Below, one piece after another: positions 40,284 to 50,691 of a stretch of 64,000 bases of DNA. Origin of the DNA: Caecitellus pseudoparvulus (Eukaryota > Bigyra: Bicosoecida); NCBI GenBank assembly GCA_965644315.1, contig CBFFRQ010000043.1:62001-126000 (forward strand), given 5' to 3'. The notes under the pieces are model-generated. The model was not told the origin of the DNA. It did no database searches and was given only the letters and a program-made list of their open reading frames with translations. The translations under genes and the position numbers were made by a program. The first letter of the stretch is position 1. Each line of letters opens with the position of its first letter.

Positions 40284-42824
40284 TCAGGTGTTCTGCAAGC
40301 GGTCTCTAGCGTCAGCATTTCCCTGCTCAGCAGCTGCCTTTAGCCACCGCACCGCCTCACCTCTGCTCCTCGACACGACCCGGCCTTCGGCGTACTGGAG
40401 GCCCAGCCTGAACTGTGCACCCGCATGTCCCTGCTCTGCCGCTGCCCTGATCCATCGCATACTCTCGCCTATGTTCTTCGTCATACCCTTGCCTTCGAAG
40501 CACATGCAGCCCAGCCTGAACTGTGCATCTGCGTGCCCCTGCTCTGCAGCGGCCTTGAAACGTTGTGCAGCCTTCGCGAAATCAATGTGCACACCCCTGC
40601 CAGTCTCGAACATGCGGCCCAGCCTGAACTGTGCATCCACATCCCCTTGCTCTGCCGCTGCCTCGAAACGCCGCGCAGCTTCGGCATAATTCTTTCCTTC
40701 GAAGTACATGCAGCCCAGCCTGTTCTGCGCATCCACATATCCCTGCTCTACCGCTGCCTCAAGCCATTTCTTTGCTTTGGCAAAACTAATGCGCACATCC
40801 TTTCCTTCGAAGTACATGCAGCCCAGCCTGTACTGCGCATCTGCATGGCCCTGCTCTGCCGCCGCCTCGAAATGCCGTGCAGCCGCTGCGAAGTTAATGT
40901 GCACACCTTTTCCTTCGAAGTACATGCAGCCCAGTCTGTAATGTGCGTCTGCATGCCCCTGCTCTGCCGCTGCCTCGAAAAGCCGTGCAGCCTCAGCTAA
41001 ATCGACCTGCACACCCTTTCCAGTCTCGTACAATCGACCCAGCTCCGCCGTAACCAGCGTAGTTCCTGTCTCTGCTTCTCGATGCATGCTCTCAACATCA
41101 GCGGCTTCCCACTTCCCACACCAAGCCCCAGCACTATTCTCAGCCCACACCTTCATGTTTTTTGCCACCTTCTCACTCACATCGCTCGTATCAACAGAGC
41201 ATCCCCACACGTCCATACTGTCATGGCCGCCACACCCCTGATTAATCACTTGCACAACCTTCCCCTTCACTGCAGCAAACCTACTGCACCTCCCAGCCTT
41301 CCCAATATCACCACTTACCATCACACTTACCCGCCACTCCCGCATACTCTCCCAAAGCGAGCGCGCCTGTCCTCCGCCACATTCAGCCACAATATCCCAC
41401 ACGCCATCCGTACCACAATCAGCCCCGCCTTCACGCTCCAGGCCCACCACCTCCTTCAGCGCATCACTCCACTCCCCACACCCACCTTGCCCGACAACCT
41501 GCCCCACACGCACAGCACACAGGCGCACTGATGCCACACCCCGCATCACATCACCCACCATACCACCAACCCCACCACCCATCCCACAGCCCCCCTCCAC
41601 CACCAGTGCTCCCAGAACACCACCTCCGGCATACCCAGCCCCTGACTCCTCACAAGTGCTCAGCACATCCAAACACTCCTGTGCCAAACTCGCCCTAAAC
41701 TTGCCCTCCAAGTCCTCCCAAGCCTCGTTGCCCACAACGTCAGCCACTGGCACGCCCACACCAACAGCCACCTGCAGCACCAGGCATGTCCAAGCGCCCA
41801 GTGGATCGGAATCATTGCCCCACCCCTGTTCTACACGAACAGCCACACCCCGCAACGCCTGTACCGGCAGCGCACATCCCTCACTCTCAGCCCACGCATT
41901 CAACCGCTGACCCAGCAACAGCCCAGACACTGCATCACTCACTTCCTTGCCACACTTTGCCGCCCACTCGCCTTCGCCTTCCTCCCCTATCCACACAGGT
42001 ACCTTGAACTCACTCCGCCACTCCACAACCATGCCCCCACCATCCCCACGCAAGAAAGCACGCCCACTGCCACTCACACCGACATCCACACTCGCACCCA
42101 CACCATCACCCTCCACCACCTCCACTTCTGTAACACCAAGACTCCCAAGCTTGCCGAGTGCTTCCGCCATCCCCGCCACTTGGCCAGCCGCGTCCGCTAT
42201 TTCACCTTCACCATTCTTGCCCAGCAGTTTAGCTGCAACACTCAGCATGGTTCTGGCGCTTTTAGTTCCCTTTCTCACCTCCACCCCTCCCACATCGCGC
42301 ACACCACCCTCACCAACCACACCCCGCACATGCCTCGGAACCAACGTCGCCACCCCACGCAGCACAGCTTCAACACCATCGCACTTCCCCAGCCAAAAGC
42401 TCACCCGACGCCACGCATCCACAACGCCCCCGTACACACGGTCCAACCGCGACCCGTCCACCCACTCATCTCGCACCAGCGTCCCACGCACCATGTCTCG
42501 CACGGCACGCTGTGCCACCTGTGCTCGCCAGCGCAGCCGCTTCAACCCCCGCTCGACACGCTCGTGCACCTTGCCCCTCACTTCCTCAAGAATCCGCACC
42601 AGTCCAGCCTCGATCCGCACCAGTGCCTCCAGCTGTCTCTTCACACCCAGCCACTGCCCGGCCTCGGGCATCGGCTCCCCCACTGCGCCCGCCAGGCCCA
42701 ACAGTGCACTTGCAATTTCACCTCGCACTGCGACGCTGTCCACACATGGCCCTCGAGCTGCGTCGACCAAGGCATCAACAGGGCCGATGCCTGTGGCTGT
42801 CTCACCAGCACCTGATGCAGACAT
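40284..42824 (-). CDS. Sel1-repeat protein B, paralogue of protein A
   Basis: Single exon, 846 residues from the ATG at 42824. The N-terminal region is closely similar to protein A from MSASGAGETATGIGPVDAL through GGVLGALVVEGGCGMGGGVG and shares the same helical and Cys/Gly features. The C-terminus carries seven Sel1 repeats (LGCMYFEGKGVHINFAAAAR type), against five in A, and the repeats resemble each other more than those of A. One unit is four residues short (LGCMYFEGKNYAEAARRF). I do not recognise the N-terminal region. No signal peptide or membrane helix is seen. A domain pairing a conserved head with a fast-changing solenoid would suit variable recognition, but that is inference. Confidence 0.82.
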   Translation of the reverse strand: MSASGAGETATGIGPVDALVDAARGPCVDSVAVRGEIASALLGLAGAVGEPMPEAGQWLGVKRQLEALVRIEAGLVRILEEVRGKVHERVERGLKRLRWRAQVAQRAVRDMVRGTLVRDEWVDGSRLDRVYGGVVDAWRRVSFWLGKCDGVEAVLRGVATLVPRHVRGVVGEGGVRDVGGVEVRKGTKSARTMLSVAAKLLGKNGEGEIADAAGQVAGMAEALGKLGSLGVTEVEVVEGDGVGASVDVGVSGSGRAFLRGDGGGMVVEWRSEFKVPVWIGEEGEGEWAAKCGKEVSDAVSGLLLGQRLNAWAESEGCALPVQALRGVAVRVEQGWGNDSDPLGAWTCLVLQVAVGVGVPVADVVGNEAWEDLEGKFRASLAQECLDVLSTCEESGAGYAGGGVLGALVVEGGCGMGGGVGGMVGDVMRGVASVRLCAVRVGQVVGQGGCGEWSDALKEVVGLEREGGADCGTDGVWDIVAECGGGQARSLWESMREWRVSVMVSGDIGKAGRCSRFAAVKGKVVQVINQGCGGHDSMDVWGCSVDTSDVSEKVAKNMKVWAENSAGAWCGKWEAADVESMHREAETGTTLVTAELGRLYETGKGVQVDLAEAARLFEAAAEQGHADAHYRLGCMYFEGKGVHINFAAAARHFEAAAEQGHADAQYRLGCMYFEGKDVRISFAKAKKWLEAAVEQGYVDAQNRLGCMYFEGKNYAEAARRFEAAAEQGDVDAQFRLGRMFETGRGVHIDFAKAAQRFKAAAEQGHADAQFRLGCMCFEGKGMTKNIGESMRWIRAAAEQGHAGAQFRLGLQYAEGRVVSRSRGEAVRWLKAAAEQGNADARDRLQNT
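40299..41046 (-). repeat. seven Sel1-coding repeats of about 108 bases (gene B)
   Basis: Seven tandem units of 36 codons (one of 32) are visible as recurring TTCGAAGTACATGCAGCCCAG and CCTGCTCTGCCGCTGCC words. Neighbouring units are highly similar at DNA level, suggesting recent homogenisation or unequal crossover. Confidence 0.82.
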
Positions 42825-43233
42825 TGTGAAAGTGGTGCCTTCTGCAGGCGCAGCTGGAGCGATTGAGTGCCGCAGACGCTGTCACGTTCACTTGCGCCAG
42901 TGGGAAATCCGCACCTGATTTCCTCTGCGCTGGACACGCCAACTACACGTCAACTGCCGATCTCGAGCAACCTCGACGAAAGGAACACCTGATCGGAGTC
43001 CTTAACGTACTTGGACCTCAAGATGGTTGTTGTAGAATGAGAACTTTGTCCCAAGTCCACATCTGACCAGGGCCGGCGATCGGTGACGGTGGTAGTCGCG
43101 AGGCGAAACTGCGCAATCTCACAGCGCGTCATGCACTGCAGCTACACGCTCAAAATCCCCAATCCAAGTTTAAACGCCTAACTAAGTTTCATACTGACCC
43201 CAATCGATCTGCCAAGTGCGCTCCCCGGCCAAC
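42825..43233. promoter_or_regulatory. divergent intergenic region, no gene recognised
   Basis: The 409 bases lie between Sel1 gene B (-) and the NuSAP-like gene (+) starts. It is AT-richer (43010-43200) than the genes. No obvious match to the region upstream of Sel1 gene A was seen by eye. Confidence 0.35.
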
Positions 43234-44309
43234 ATGAGTGAATTGAGCGAGGACCAGCTGCGAGGCCTCGGCCGCCGCGCGCTGCAGGCTGTGGCCAAGA
43301 AGCACGGCGTGAAGGCCAACCAGAAGAGTGCCGTACTTATTCAAGAGTTGCTCGCTTTGGATATCAGCCCCTCCGAGCCATGCAGTGCCGACGGGGAGGC
43401 AGTGGCGCAGGCTCCTGCGGCAGAAAGTGCTGCGGAAGCTGATGCAGACGTTGAAACTGCACCCAATGGACAGCAGGCAACTTCTCCAGATGAAGACCAG
43501 TTTGAGAGTCAGGTCCACGCCGAGGAGTTACAAGAGGTGCGTTTTCTCCTGTCATCACTGCATTCCTTGACTCTCACTCATTATTTCGACTGCAAACGGC
43601 AGACGGAGCGCGTGGACGTTGGAGCTGCGGAAATTGCTTCGCGCGCCGACACTCCTGTGACACAACCAGAGCCTGAGGTGGAGGCAGACGAGGATGGCGA
43701 CGTGGACCTGTCCCCCAAGCCAACTTCTCACACGCCTGCTCGGGAGAGCATTTCCCCCAGTGTGCTGCGGGCGGCCAGTGACATGTTCAAGGCTGCAGAC
43801 CGCGAGGTGAGTGATTCCACGCGTGGAACTCGCGGAGGCCGCTCTGCACACTCCTGCCGCACGCATCGCAGAATAGGGAGGCACGCAGGAAGCAAATCGT
43901 GCCTCGCGTGGGCCAGCTGGCCTCCGCGCCGCGTCGAGGCGGGTGTCTGAAACGCGCCGCTCCGCTCAGCACAGGCGGACGCATGAGCACGCCCCGCCTG
44001 CCAGGCGCAGTGCCCAGTCGCCGCCCGACACCCGCAGGCTCTGCCAAGGCCAAGCAGGCTACGAAGCGACACACGTTTGACCTGCAGGCAAGCCTGCAGC
44101 GCAAGCCCACGTGGGCGATGAAACGCGGCAAGGTGGAGGCGGCGCCTGCCCCGGCACCGCGGGCGAGTTTGCAGCGCGAGAGCCTCGAGCGCTCCCTTTT
44201 CGCGTCTGCCACAGCCAAGCGTGTGCGGGAAGCGGCGCGCAAGTACAGCCACAGGGGCGGCGTCAAGGGGCCTGCGCTGGGCGTGCGGGATGCCAACGCA
44301 CGCGCCTGA
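43234..44309 (+). CDS. NUSAP1: NuSAP-like microtubule-binding protein
   Basis: Exons 43234-43536, 43603-43806 and 43872-44309 join in phase 0 to 314 residues. The N-terminus is a SAP-like helix pair (LSEDQLRGLGRRALQAVAKKHGVKANQKSAVLIQELL), matching the first 40 residues of NuSAP. A disordered acidic middle follows. The C-terminal third is basic and contains KRHTFDLQASLQRKPTWAMKRGKVE, equivalent to the QHFDLKASLSRPLNYEPHKGKL microtubule-binding motif of animal NuSAP. The family crosslinks spindle microtubules and is regulated in mitosis. The protein is shorter than human NuSAP (about 440). Confidence 0.8.
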
Positions 44310-44545
44310 AAGGGGGAGGAAGGGGGGACAGGCGGCTGTGGGGTGCACCTGCTGTCTTCTGAGCGCCTTCTTGTGTTGTGTCGCTGCTGCGCCCGCCGAA
44401 ATGCACGCTGGTGGGGTCGGACGTGGCACAGGCATTGCCCAGCGCCAAATCACACAGCCAGGCAAACCACCGGCGAGGGGACGACGATGGGGAGGCAAGA
44501 GATGCAGGGTTGTGCACTCAGACTTGCAACTGCCCCACAGTAGGC

Positions 44546-47500
44546 ATGGAGGCAGAGGATGCTGGTCAGGTGGGTGGCGCAGGTGGGGAGGAATTGGATG
44601 CGTCTGACAAGCTCGTGCAAGACCAGGCAGACCAGGCTGACGCCAGTCCTGAAGGGAAGGACGGGGAGGATGCCGTAGCAGAGGAACCAATGGACGAGGA
44701 CCTCTTTGCGTCCATGCTGAGCACAGTGCTGGGCCCTTCCACTGGCGTGTTCGGGGCGCTGGACGATGGAGGCATGCAGGAGGCGCCTGCGGAAATCGCT
44801 TCGACAGCTGCTTCAAAACCGGCCGAGGCTGTCCCAGAGCGCACCATCTTGCACTGCGCGGGGGGATTTCCGTGGCAGGACTGGCGTCTTGGGGTGCGTC
44901 TGCGGCTGGTGTCTTCCCTGCCTCTGCAGCACATTGCCAAAGCAAGCACTGTTTGCGGAGACTGCGCTGGGCCGTCGATGAGCAGCGTGCCAGAGCCTAT
45001 CCCGCACCTATCCTTACTCAGCGCTGCAGCACAGCTGTCCGGAACGGGGGAGTCCATGTCCACGCTGTACGAGGAGTGTCTGGGCCTGAGCAGCTCTGCC
45101 TTTGGCTTCTGGCCCGCGCCGGCGCCTGAAACGCCGGCACACTTGTTGCTGGGTGCTCTCGTGTGCAGTGGCTTGACACAGGCCTTGCAGCGCGCTCTGA
45201 CGTACTACAGGTACCCTGCCACACCCATGCCACGCTCCATTCTGGTCCCTGGGTGTGCTGCGGCAGACTCGGCTGTCACCGCGTGCGCTGTGACTGCGAC
45301 CGCAGGGGCGCGCCAACCAACCCTTCACTTGCCACCCGTGCGAGCCACCGAGCTCGGCAAGCAAGTGATGCAGCGGCGTCTTGCATGGTGCGATGCATTT
45401 GGTCAGGCATTTTCCCGTCTCCTGTGCGGTGCCGCGGCCGACCTAGCGGTGATGTTCGCCGACGGAAACGTCGTGCACTTCCGGCAACGCAGCAGCGCCA
45501 CTGGCGCCCCGCGCCTGCTCATGGCGAGCATTGCTGCAACCACCACTGCTGTGCGAGCAGGCCTGCGAGCAGCTGGCATTCCCTTCAGCACTCCTTTGGA
45601 TCCCACACTGGGCTCGGAGCACTTGTCCGAAGACGCTGAAGTGGAGGCGGAGCTGAAACGCCTCGCCAACGCCACCGGCATCTCCGTGCAACGGGGAGTG
45701 CAGGCGTCGCAGCGGGGGCTGCGGGGGTTGGCTGGGTACAACGTCACACTTTCACAGCGCATGGTGGCTCGTTTTTGTGGGGGCGGTGGCGGCACGGCGG
45801 CCACACGCACGTTCTCGCCCAGCACTGTGGCCTGCGTCTCTGGCCCAGCCCCTGTGCGTGCCTTGGCTCTGGCGCTCGCGGGGGATGTGTTGGTGGGTGG
45901 CGGGCTGCGCCTCAGTTCCTCTTTGCGGGCCTGGCTGCACGGTGCGCCGGGCTGCGCCGCCCTGCCTTCACACCGCCCACTGCGTCTGCAGGGTCTCGGG
46001 TGCGATGTGCCCACCATCGCCACGGACAGCGCCTTCCACGGCGGGTGCAGCGCCCGCCTGGCCCTGCACAGCCGAGGCGCACTCAGTGTGCCTGTGGTGG
46101 TGGACGCCCCTGCAGGGGAGCCACGTGTAAAACGCACCAGCACTCTGCACGCCCTGGACATCGTCGGGCCCATCTTGCCCTCCCGCCGCACAGCCCTGCT
46201 GCAAGCAGCTGCCGCTGCCCAGGCTTGGGTGACAGTGTGTCACCAGGCACACCGCATGACTCTGCCGCGGCCACTGCGGCAGGGGCAGGTTTTAGCGACG
46301 CATGCCACTGCTGTGCAACAAAGCCTGCCCAGGCTACTGCGTTGGCTACAAGCTGCTCTGCAGTACGAGGAGGGGGGTCAGTCAACGTTGGCGCCCCCGC
46401 CCCCCGTGTCAGGTGCTGCGGCCCTGCTGGAAGCTGCCACAGCGGCAGTGGCGCAAGCGTGTCAAGGCAGCGTCACGAAGCCTGGGCCGACGGCACGCCT
46501 GGACCGGGCGTTTTTCGCCGCGTTGCACCGCAGCATTGCAGCGAGTTTGACCGGCACAACACCGCAACCTTGCCAGCAGCCCGCTCCGCGATGTGTCATC
46601 GGGCAATCGCGGGAGGTGGCCGTGCAGGCACGCTCGTCACAAACAGGGCTGGCTGCCGCGTCAAGACAGGCTGTACCAACAGGGGGAGGAGTGTTTGGCA
46701 GCCAAACCGCCACCCATACGGCAACCAGTGGCGTGCTCAGCGGCATCGGCGGACCGCCCGATCGACGCCCCAGCGCCAAGCAAGCCGCCCAGCCTACAAA
46801 CACGCTATACGGGATTGTAAAGCCTGCTTCGAAGCGGGGGCGGTCAGTGGCCAGTCGTGCTTCCCGCGTCGGGGGGGTGAAGCGTCGTGGAGGGGGGGCA
46901 CAGTCAACACTGCCTGCGAAACGCAGCAGCAGCAGCAGCGCAGGGGGCACTCAGGACGACAGCGAGGAGGAGGAAAGCAACGGAGCAGGGCATGGTCTGT
47001 CAGTGGGCCTGCACAGCTCCTTCGACCAGGACCACGGCGTATTACGCGTCAGGCTAGAGGCTCACCCTCTCTGCACCCTGCAGGCCTCCCCAGCCTTCCT
47101 CTCCGGCGCCAACCTGCACGCAACGCCCGAGGCTGGAGGCACACCCCTCCCCCACCCAGGCATGGCTCTGTCGCCCCCCGTGCTACCCCTGGACGAGGTG
47201 CGGTGCAGCCTCATCTCACGCCCCAAGACACCGTCATCCAACCCTTGCCAGTCCACCTCCGAGCCATGGGAAGACAGCACGCTGCACGGTGCCGCTGGAG
47301 GGGGGCCGTTCACCCTGCACCTGCCCACTGCCGTGCAGGATGTGCTGTGGGTCCCGGGGGGGCGCTCCAGTGCCGAGGTGGGGGGGACACCGCCCCCGAC
47401 GCCGCTGCTGCCGGCGCCAGCTCCACCCCCCCCCTCACACCCCTCAGCCGCCCCCTCCGCACAGGCAGCCCTCCTCCTGCCCCTCCTCCTGCCACCAAAC

Positions 47501-47941
47501 GCCGAGAAGGGGGCGACGGAGCCTGCCTCCGACCAGCCAGCCTCCAAAGAGGGCACTGACCCCCCCCTCCCCCCCCTCCCTGCCCTCCGCAGCTCCCTAG
47601 CAAGCGCCATTGCTGCCTGCCCACCCGGCACCCAGCACCCCCTCGCCGCACTCGTCGCCCGCACTTGCCCTGCGCTGCCGACCTGGCTGAACAGCGCCGT
47701 GAGCATGCCTGCGTCAGCCCCCCTCGCGTTGGACTGGCTGCCGCCAGGACCAGGTCTGCGCGACTCTGACGTCACACTGGCTGCCGCCGCCGCCCTCCTT
47801 CGGCGCACGCCGGCCAGCCTGCCAGTGGTGCAGGTGGCCACATTGGCAGCCTTGCGAGCAGCAGCTGCGCTGACGCTCACACTGGACTGCGAAGTGCCCG
47901 AGGTGGAGGGTGGGCGCACCGCCCTCGGGCTGGATGCCTGA
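44546..47941 (+). CDS. DONSON: DONSON-like replication-fork protein with long C-terminal extension
   Basis: Single exon, 1131 residues from the ATG at 44546 (an in-frame ATG at 44378 is possible). The conserved DONSON core spans about residues 95-620: FPWQDWRLGVRLRLVSSLPL, then a block RRLAWCDAFGQAFSRLLCGAAADLAVMFADG and LMASIAATTTAVRAGLRAAGIPFSTPL, which align with the [25 protein letters not shown] and GLREAMRNEGIEFSLPL segments of human DONSON, and later LDIVGPILPSRRTALLQ (compare LEITGPIMPHSLHSLT). DONSON helps assemble the CMG helicase and protects forks. Beyond the core there is a disordered Ser/Pro/Ala-rich extension of about 500 residues, with a poly-Ser block and Cys-free C-terminal helices (LRRTPASLPVVQVATLAALRA). 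Human DONSON is about 570 residues. Confidence 0.8.
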   Translation: MEAEDAGQVGGAGGEELDASDKLVQDQADQADASPEGKDGEDAVAEEPMDEDLFASMLSTVLGPSTGVFGALDDGGMQEAPAEIASTAASKPAEAVPERTILHCAGGFPWQDWRLGVRLRLVSSLPLQHIAKASTVCGDCAGPSMSSVPEPIPHLSLLSAAAQLSGTGESMSTLYEECLGLSSSAFGFWPAPAPETPAHLLLGALVCSGLTQALQRALTYYRYPATPMPRSILVPGCAAADSAVTACAVTATAGARQPTLHLPPVRATELGKQVMQRRLAWCDAFGQAFSRLLCGAAADLAVMFADGNVVHFRQRSSATGAPRLLMASIAATTTAVRAGLRAAGIPFSTPLDPTLGSEHLSEDAEVEAELKRLANATGISVQRGVQASQRGLRGLAGYNVTLSQRMVARFCGGGGGTAATRTFSPSTVACVSGPAPVRALALALAGDVLVGGGLRLSSSLRAWLHGAPGCAALPSHRPLRLQGLGCDVPTIATDSAFHGGCSARLALHSRGALSVPVVVDAPAGEPRVKRTSTLHALDIVGPILPSRRTALLQAAAAAQAWVTVCHQAHRMTLPRPLRQGQVLATHATAVQQSLPRLLRWLQAALQYEEGGQSTLAPPPPVSGAAALLEAATAAVAQACQGSVTKPGPTARLDRAFFAALHRSIAASLTGTTPQPCQQPAPRCVIGQSREVAVQARSSQTGLAAASRQAVPTGGGVFGSQTATHTATSGVLSGIGGPPDRRPSAKQAAQPTNTLYGIVKPASKRGRSVASRASRVGGVKRRGGGAQSTLPAKRSSSSSAGGTQDDSEEEESNGAGHGLSVGLHSSFDQDHGVLRVRLEAHPLCTLQASPAFLSGANLHATPEAGGTPLPHPGMALSPPVLPLDEVRCSLISRPKTPSSNPCQSTSEPWEDSTLHGAAGGGPFTLHLPTAVQDVLWVPGGRSSAEVGGTPPPTPLLPAPAPPPPSHPSAAPSAQAALLLPLLLPPNAEKGATEPASDQPASKEGTDPPLPPLPALRSSLASAIAACPPGTQHPLAALVARTCPALPTWLNSAVSMPASAPLALDWLPPGPGLRDSDVTLAAAAALLRRTPASLPVVQVATLAALRAAAALTLTLDCEVPEVEGGRTALGLDA

Positions 47942-48057
47942 TGCCTGATGCCTGGCAAGCTTTGGCACACAACACAATCCACAACCCGCAACACACCGCT
48001 CCCTTCCAATGCACACACCAAATAGGACGCAGCACAGTTCGTCCCTACACCTCCACC

Positions 48058-49339
48058 ATGGGCTGCTTCACCTACGCGGCCGTGCTGGCCATTGCGGCAG
48101 CGGCGGCGTACTACCCCGTGCGCCAGTTTGCTGCTGGGCGGGCGAACCCGTTTGCGAACGAGGACTTGACGGGCAAGGTCGCGCTGGTCACAGGAGCGAA
48201 CACAGGCATTGGATGGGAGACAGCCAAGCAGCTGTACATCCAGAACGCAGATGGTGCGACTGCGCTCTCTGTCGTGCGCTCGTATCTCCTGCGGAATTCG
48301 CCGGTCCACCACGCCATTGCCCTTGCCCCGCAGTGGTGCTTGCCTGCCGCTCCAAGACCCGGTGCGAACATGCTATGGCCAACATCACCGCTCAAGTGCC
48401 AGATGGGGTTGGCTCCCTGGAGGTGTCCCTCGTGCGTCGCAGGCGTCACTCGTGCCGTGCCCAGCTGGCACATCACGCTCGCCATGCCATCGCCACCCGT
48501 GCAGCTGGATTTGAACGACTTTGACTCCGTGCGGGCCTTTGCCAGTCGCTGGGGAGACCGACCACTGCACCTGCTCATCAACAACGCCGGCATCATGGCC
48601 CTGCCCCAGCACACGCTGTCCCCCTCTGGCGTGGAGATGCAGATGAACGTGAACCACATGGGGCACTTCCTGCTCACAGGCCTGCTGCTGCCCAACCTGC
48701 GTGCTAGCGCACCGGCCCGCGTCGTGGATGTCTCCTCTCGCGCTGGTGCCCGCCTGGGGCAGCACCTGGACGTCACTGACCTGGGCTGGACCCGCCGAGA
48801 CTACAACATGCTGTGAGCGCCGCCGTGCTGCTCCCGCCCACCACGCCAACCCGCCCCACCTGCGCGCTCCCTCTGCACACAGCTACGCATACGGCGCCAG
48901 CAAGATGGCCAACGTCCTGCACGCCAAGGAGCTGAACCGCCTGATGGCTGCGGAGGGCGTGGACGTGACGGCGTACAGCCTGCACCCCGGCGTCATTCAC
49001 ACGGAGCTCATGCGCAACGTAGTGCAGTACCACTGGTCCGTGGACCTCCTCGTGAACTACATCGCAGGGCCCCTCGTCGCGCCCCTGCTCAAGACGCCAG
49101 TGGAAGGCGCCCAGACCACGCTGTACCTCGCCACTGCGCCCCATGCTGCGCTCGGCACGCCAGAGGAGGAGGCCGAGGTGGGTGGCGCAGTCATCCCTGG
49201 CGCCTACTACGACGACTGTGCCCTCGTCAAACACCCAGTGCCCATGGCGTACGACGCCAAGGCGGCTGCGGACCTGTGGGCTGCCAGCGAAGGCATCACG
49301 GGCTGGAAGTACGAGGCGCCAGAGACGGACGCCGCGTGA
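48058..49339 (+). CDS. short-chain dehydrogenase/reductase, retinol-dehydrogenase type
   Basis: Exons 48058-48253, 48334-48431, 48505-48812 and 48883-49339 join in phase to 352 residues. An N-terminal hydrophobic helix (YAAVLAIAAAAAYYPVRQF) probably anchors it in the ER or lipid-droplet membrane. Rossmann motifs: TGANTGIG, VVLACRSKTRCEHA, LDLNDFDSVRAFA, LHLLINNAGIMA, the Asn-active-site region NHMGHFLLTGLLLPNL, VSSRA, and the catalytic YGASK split by the last intron, followed by YSLHPGVIHTEL. It is NADP(H)-dependent by family; the substrate (retinoid, sterol or lipid) is not deducible. It is paralogous to the next gene on the other strand; their exon boundaries agree. Confidence 0.88.
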
Positions 49340-49388
49340 TGGGTCAGTACCAACTGTCTCGTGCGCCGAATGCACACTCTCCATGCAT

Positions 49389-50691
49389 TCACTTGGGCGC
49401 GGCATACCGCCACTGCGTCGCCTCCTCACTCGCCGCCCACAGGTCGCGGGCGACGGCGTCATCGTACGCCTGCCGAGCACTGCAGCGCACGACCCGCCCA
49501 TCGGCGTGGTAGTGGCCAGGTGCCACGACGCCGGACCACGCCTCCTCCCCTGACGTCAGGGGGGGTGGGCCCATGTCCCGCGCTTCCCGCTTCGCCATGG
49601 CCACGTGCAGCACCTCGTTTGCGGCGTTCAGCACAGTCTGCGTGAAGGGCCGCTGCAGCGGCAGGACGATGTAGTCCCCCACGACGCGCCACAGCCAGGA
49701 GTGCTCCGCCACGTCGCGATGCAAGGTCGTCACGACGCTGCCGGGATGCAGGCTGTACGCCGTCACGTCCACGCCCTCCGCAGCCAACAAGCGGTTCAGC
49801 TCTCGTGCATGCAGTACGTTGGCCAGCTTGCTGTCTGCGTAGGCGTGCCTGGGCAGGGAGAGGCGGTCCAGCGTGAAGCACAGATAGGCACTTCTGCCTG
49901 GTGGCGCGGGCTGCGCTGCACACACCAGTAGCTAAACTTGCGCTTGGCAGGGTCCCACCCTAGGTCGCCCAGCACCAAGTTCCCAAAGTCAGAGGCGTTG
50001 GAGGACACGTTGATGACACGGGCTGGCGTGCTGGCACGCAGGTTGGGCAGCAGCAGGCCTGTGAGCAGGAAGTGCCCCATGTGGTTCACCGCCAGTTGTC
50101 GCTCCAGACCCTGCAACTCGCTGGGCACGCGCTCTGGCGGGCCCATGACGCCTGCGTTGTTGATGAGGGTGTGGATGGGGCGCCCCTGCAGCGCATCAGC
50201 TGCCTTGCGGATCGACTCCGCGCTGCTGAGGTCCAACTGCACAGGAGCAGACGGGTGAAGCGGCTTGAGCGGGATGTGATGCGTGTTTGGGGCAGCAACC
50301 AGACACTTGGCCACGCACCTGCAGCACTTCCACGGAACCCGCCTCATCTCCGTGGTCCTCTTCGATGGCCTCCTTGGCATCGTCACACCGCTCGATGGAG
50401 CGGCAGGCCATCAGCACTGTGGCCAGAGAAGCTGGACGTGTGCGAGCGAAGCACCACGCCGGATCGAAATCCGCACTCTCACGCACCGTTTGCACCGCGA
50501 ACGTAGGCCTGGCGCGCCGTCTCGAAGCCAATGCCAGCATTTGCCCCCGTCACCAGCACCGTCGACCCAGCGAGGCGCCGGCCTGTGCGGACCTTGCCCG
50601 ACTGTTCGCAAGACAGGCCGCCGCTGGCCCAGGCAGCGCTGGCCACGCCGCACGTTGCGGCCAGCGCACGGCGGCACGCCGAGGCAGCCAT
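49389..50691 (-). CDS. short-chain dehydrogenase/reductase, inverted paralogue
   Basis: Exons 50691-50487, 50416-50319, 50236-49926 and 49848-49389 join in phase to 357 residues. Motifs: TGANAGIG, VLMACRSIERCDDA, LDLSSAESIRKAA, IHTLINNAGVM, NHMGHFLLTGLLLPNL, NVSSNA, catalytic YADSK and YSLHPGSVVTTL. The N-terminus (AASACRRALAATCGVASAAW) looks like a targeting or weakly hydrophobic anchor sequence, different from the neighbour's helix. The two SDR genes face each other tail to tail, 49 bases apart, with three introns at the same positions, so they arose by an inverted duplication. Confidence 0.88.
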
